Below are positions 63,513 to 64,000 of a stretch of DNA of 64,000 bases, in pieces. The position numbers were made by a program, and so were the translations under genes. Location: the NCBI RefSeq assembly GCF_014646695.1, contig NZ_BMNT01000029.1, positions 62,001-126,000 of the forward strand, in the 5' to 3' direction. Origin of the DNA: Sphaerisporangium melleum (GTDB taxonomy: Bacteria; Actinomycetota; Actinomycetes; Streptosporangiales; Streptosporangiaceae). The notes under the pieces were generated by a model. It searched no databases. It had not been told where the DNA came from and saw only the letters and a program-made list of their open reading frames with translations. Numbering within the stretch: position 1 is the first letter of the stretch; each line of letters opens with the position of its first letter.

Positions 63513-64000
63513 TCACACGTTCCAGCGGGCGGGACCGCCCGGGGCGGGCTGGTAGCGCAGGAAGCGGCCGGTGCGCAGGGACGCCCGCAGGTGGGCCCCC
63601 GCCAGCGGCGCCGCCGCCTCCACCCGGCCGACCGCGGCCCGCACGGCCCGGGTGGCGTTGACCCGGGCTCTTTCGGCTTCCCCGCCATGCACGCGCGGCC
63701 GGCCGCCGAGCCCGCCGGCCCGCCGCAGCTCCTCCAGCAGGGCGGCCCTCTCGGTGTGCAGGTCGCTCGCCCGTTCGGCGTCGCCGGCCCGGTCGGCGCC
63801 GGCGAGCTGGTCGTCGAGCGTCCGCAGCCGTCGCCGGTAGGCCATGCGAGCGGCCTCGTCCAGCAGCGGGTCGTTGTCGCGGGCCCGCAGGCCGGCACCT
63901 CCGGCGACCAGATCCAGCGCGGCGATCTCCCGTCCGGGTGCGGCCAGCAGGGCCCGCAGGTACTCCATCCCGCGCCCGTGGCGCAGCCTGGCCGTCTCGG
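63513..64000 (-). CDS. C-terminal part of a large ATPase/LuxR-type regulator, cut by window edge
   Basis: The frame enters from the right edge and ends at 63513. The visible 162 residues contain the conserved end domain of actinobacterial AAA-ATPase/tetratricopeptide regulators: ETARLRHGRGMEYLRALLAA, GREIAALDLVAGG, DEAARMAYRRRLRTLDDQL, GGEAERARVNATRAVRAAVG and HLRASLRTGRFLRYQP. Such proteins are often about 1000 residues and act as multidomain transcription regulators. The 5' part is outside the window, so the effector domains cannot be seen. An internal ATG at 63968 is not the true start. Confidence 0.75.
   Translation of the reverse strand, partial: ETARLRHGRGMEYLRALLAAPGREIAALDLVAGGAGLRARDNDPLLDEAARMAYRRRLRTLDDQLAGADRAGDAERASDLHTERAALLEELRRAGGLGGRPRVHGGEAERARVNATRAVRAAVGRVEAAAPLAGAHLRASLRTGRFLRYQPAPGGPARWNV

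Overview
The window is high-GC DNA with strong G/C at third codon positions, many GTG starts, and gene families typical of Actinobacteria: an RND pump beside a MarR regulator, a HelR-type helicase, an ECF42 sigma factor, a BBE-type flavoprotein and an Rv2578c-type radical SAM protein. A Streptosporangiales-like soil or mycelial actinomycete fits best. That is inferred from gene content, not from a phylogenetic marker. I saw no rRNA, tRNA or CRISPR array. The content is mostly accessory: detoxification, efflux and small-molecule regulators, many arranged as a regulator and its target reading away from a shared operator.

Layout. 1-2864 holds an aldo/keto reductase behind a MerR-type promoter, an SDR and a MarR regulator. 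2994-7644 holds an RND efflux pump and adenylosuccinate lyase. 7747-12014 holds small regulators and enzymes plus two gene relics (FAD monooxygenase, CadD). 12221-16393 holds a pyruvate oxidase, a DUF4037 protein and a second aldo/keto reductase. 16440-19957 is the most unusual part: two complete tyrosine recombinases in tandem, then about 1.3 kb without a convincing gene. That stretch carries a dif-like Xer site, a half-site of the same sequence, a perfect 18+6+18 inverted repeat and strong hairpins. 19958-26594 holds a stand-alone ferritin-like protein, a LysR regulator, a KhtTU-like cation/proton antiporter and metE. 26810-34818 holds an AraC/VOC pair, a gluconate module (GntR-type regulator, kinase, permease), a HAD phosphatase, a Tat-exported hemerythrin and phosphoketolase.

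34868-44970 holds OhrR and an ohr gene broken by an in-frame amber codon, a three-gene ABC exporter, RraA-like and radical SAM proteins, a coupled CocE hydrolase/quinone reductase pair with a divergent TetR, and a YdeI-family gene broken by an in-frame opal codon. 45329-54188 holds a HelD/HelR-type RNA polymerase-associated motor ATPase with a rifamycin-associated-element-like palindrome about 355 bp upstream, an L,D-transpeptidase lipoprotein, RecD2 and a serine beta-lactamase-family protein. 54424-64000 holds an ECF42 sigma factor abutting a truncated D-amino-acid-oxidase relic; a MarR regulator facing an LLM-monooxygenase/berberine-bridge-type oxidase fusion; a 53-residue peptide ending in a C-x4-C motif coupled to a DsbA/FrnE oxidoreductase; PadR; MerR; a CPBP protease; an alpha/beta hydrolase; and the end of a large ATPase-type regulator.

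Two themes stand out. One is a candidate self-contained Xer-like module (paired recombinases plus core-site-like repeats). The other is repeated gene decay: two nonsense-interrupted genes, one frameshifted relic and at least three truncated relics. The decay suggests a recombining chromosome region or a sequence with local errors. Both can be tested by resequencing and comparison with close relatives.
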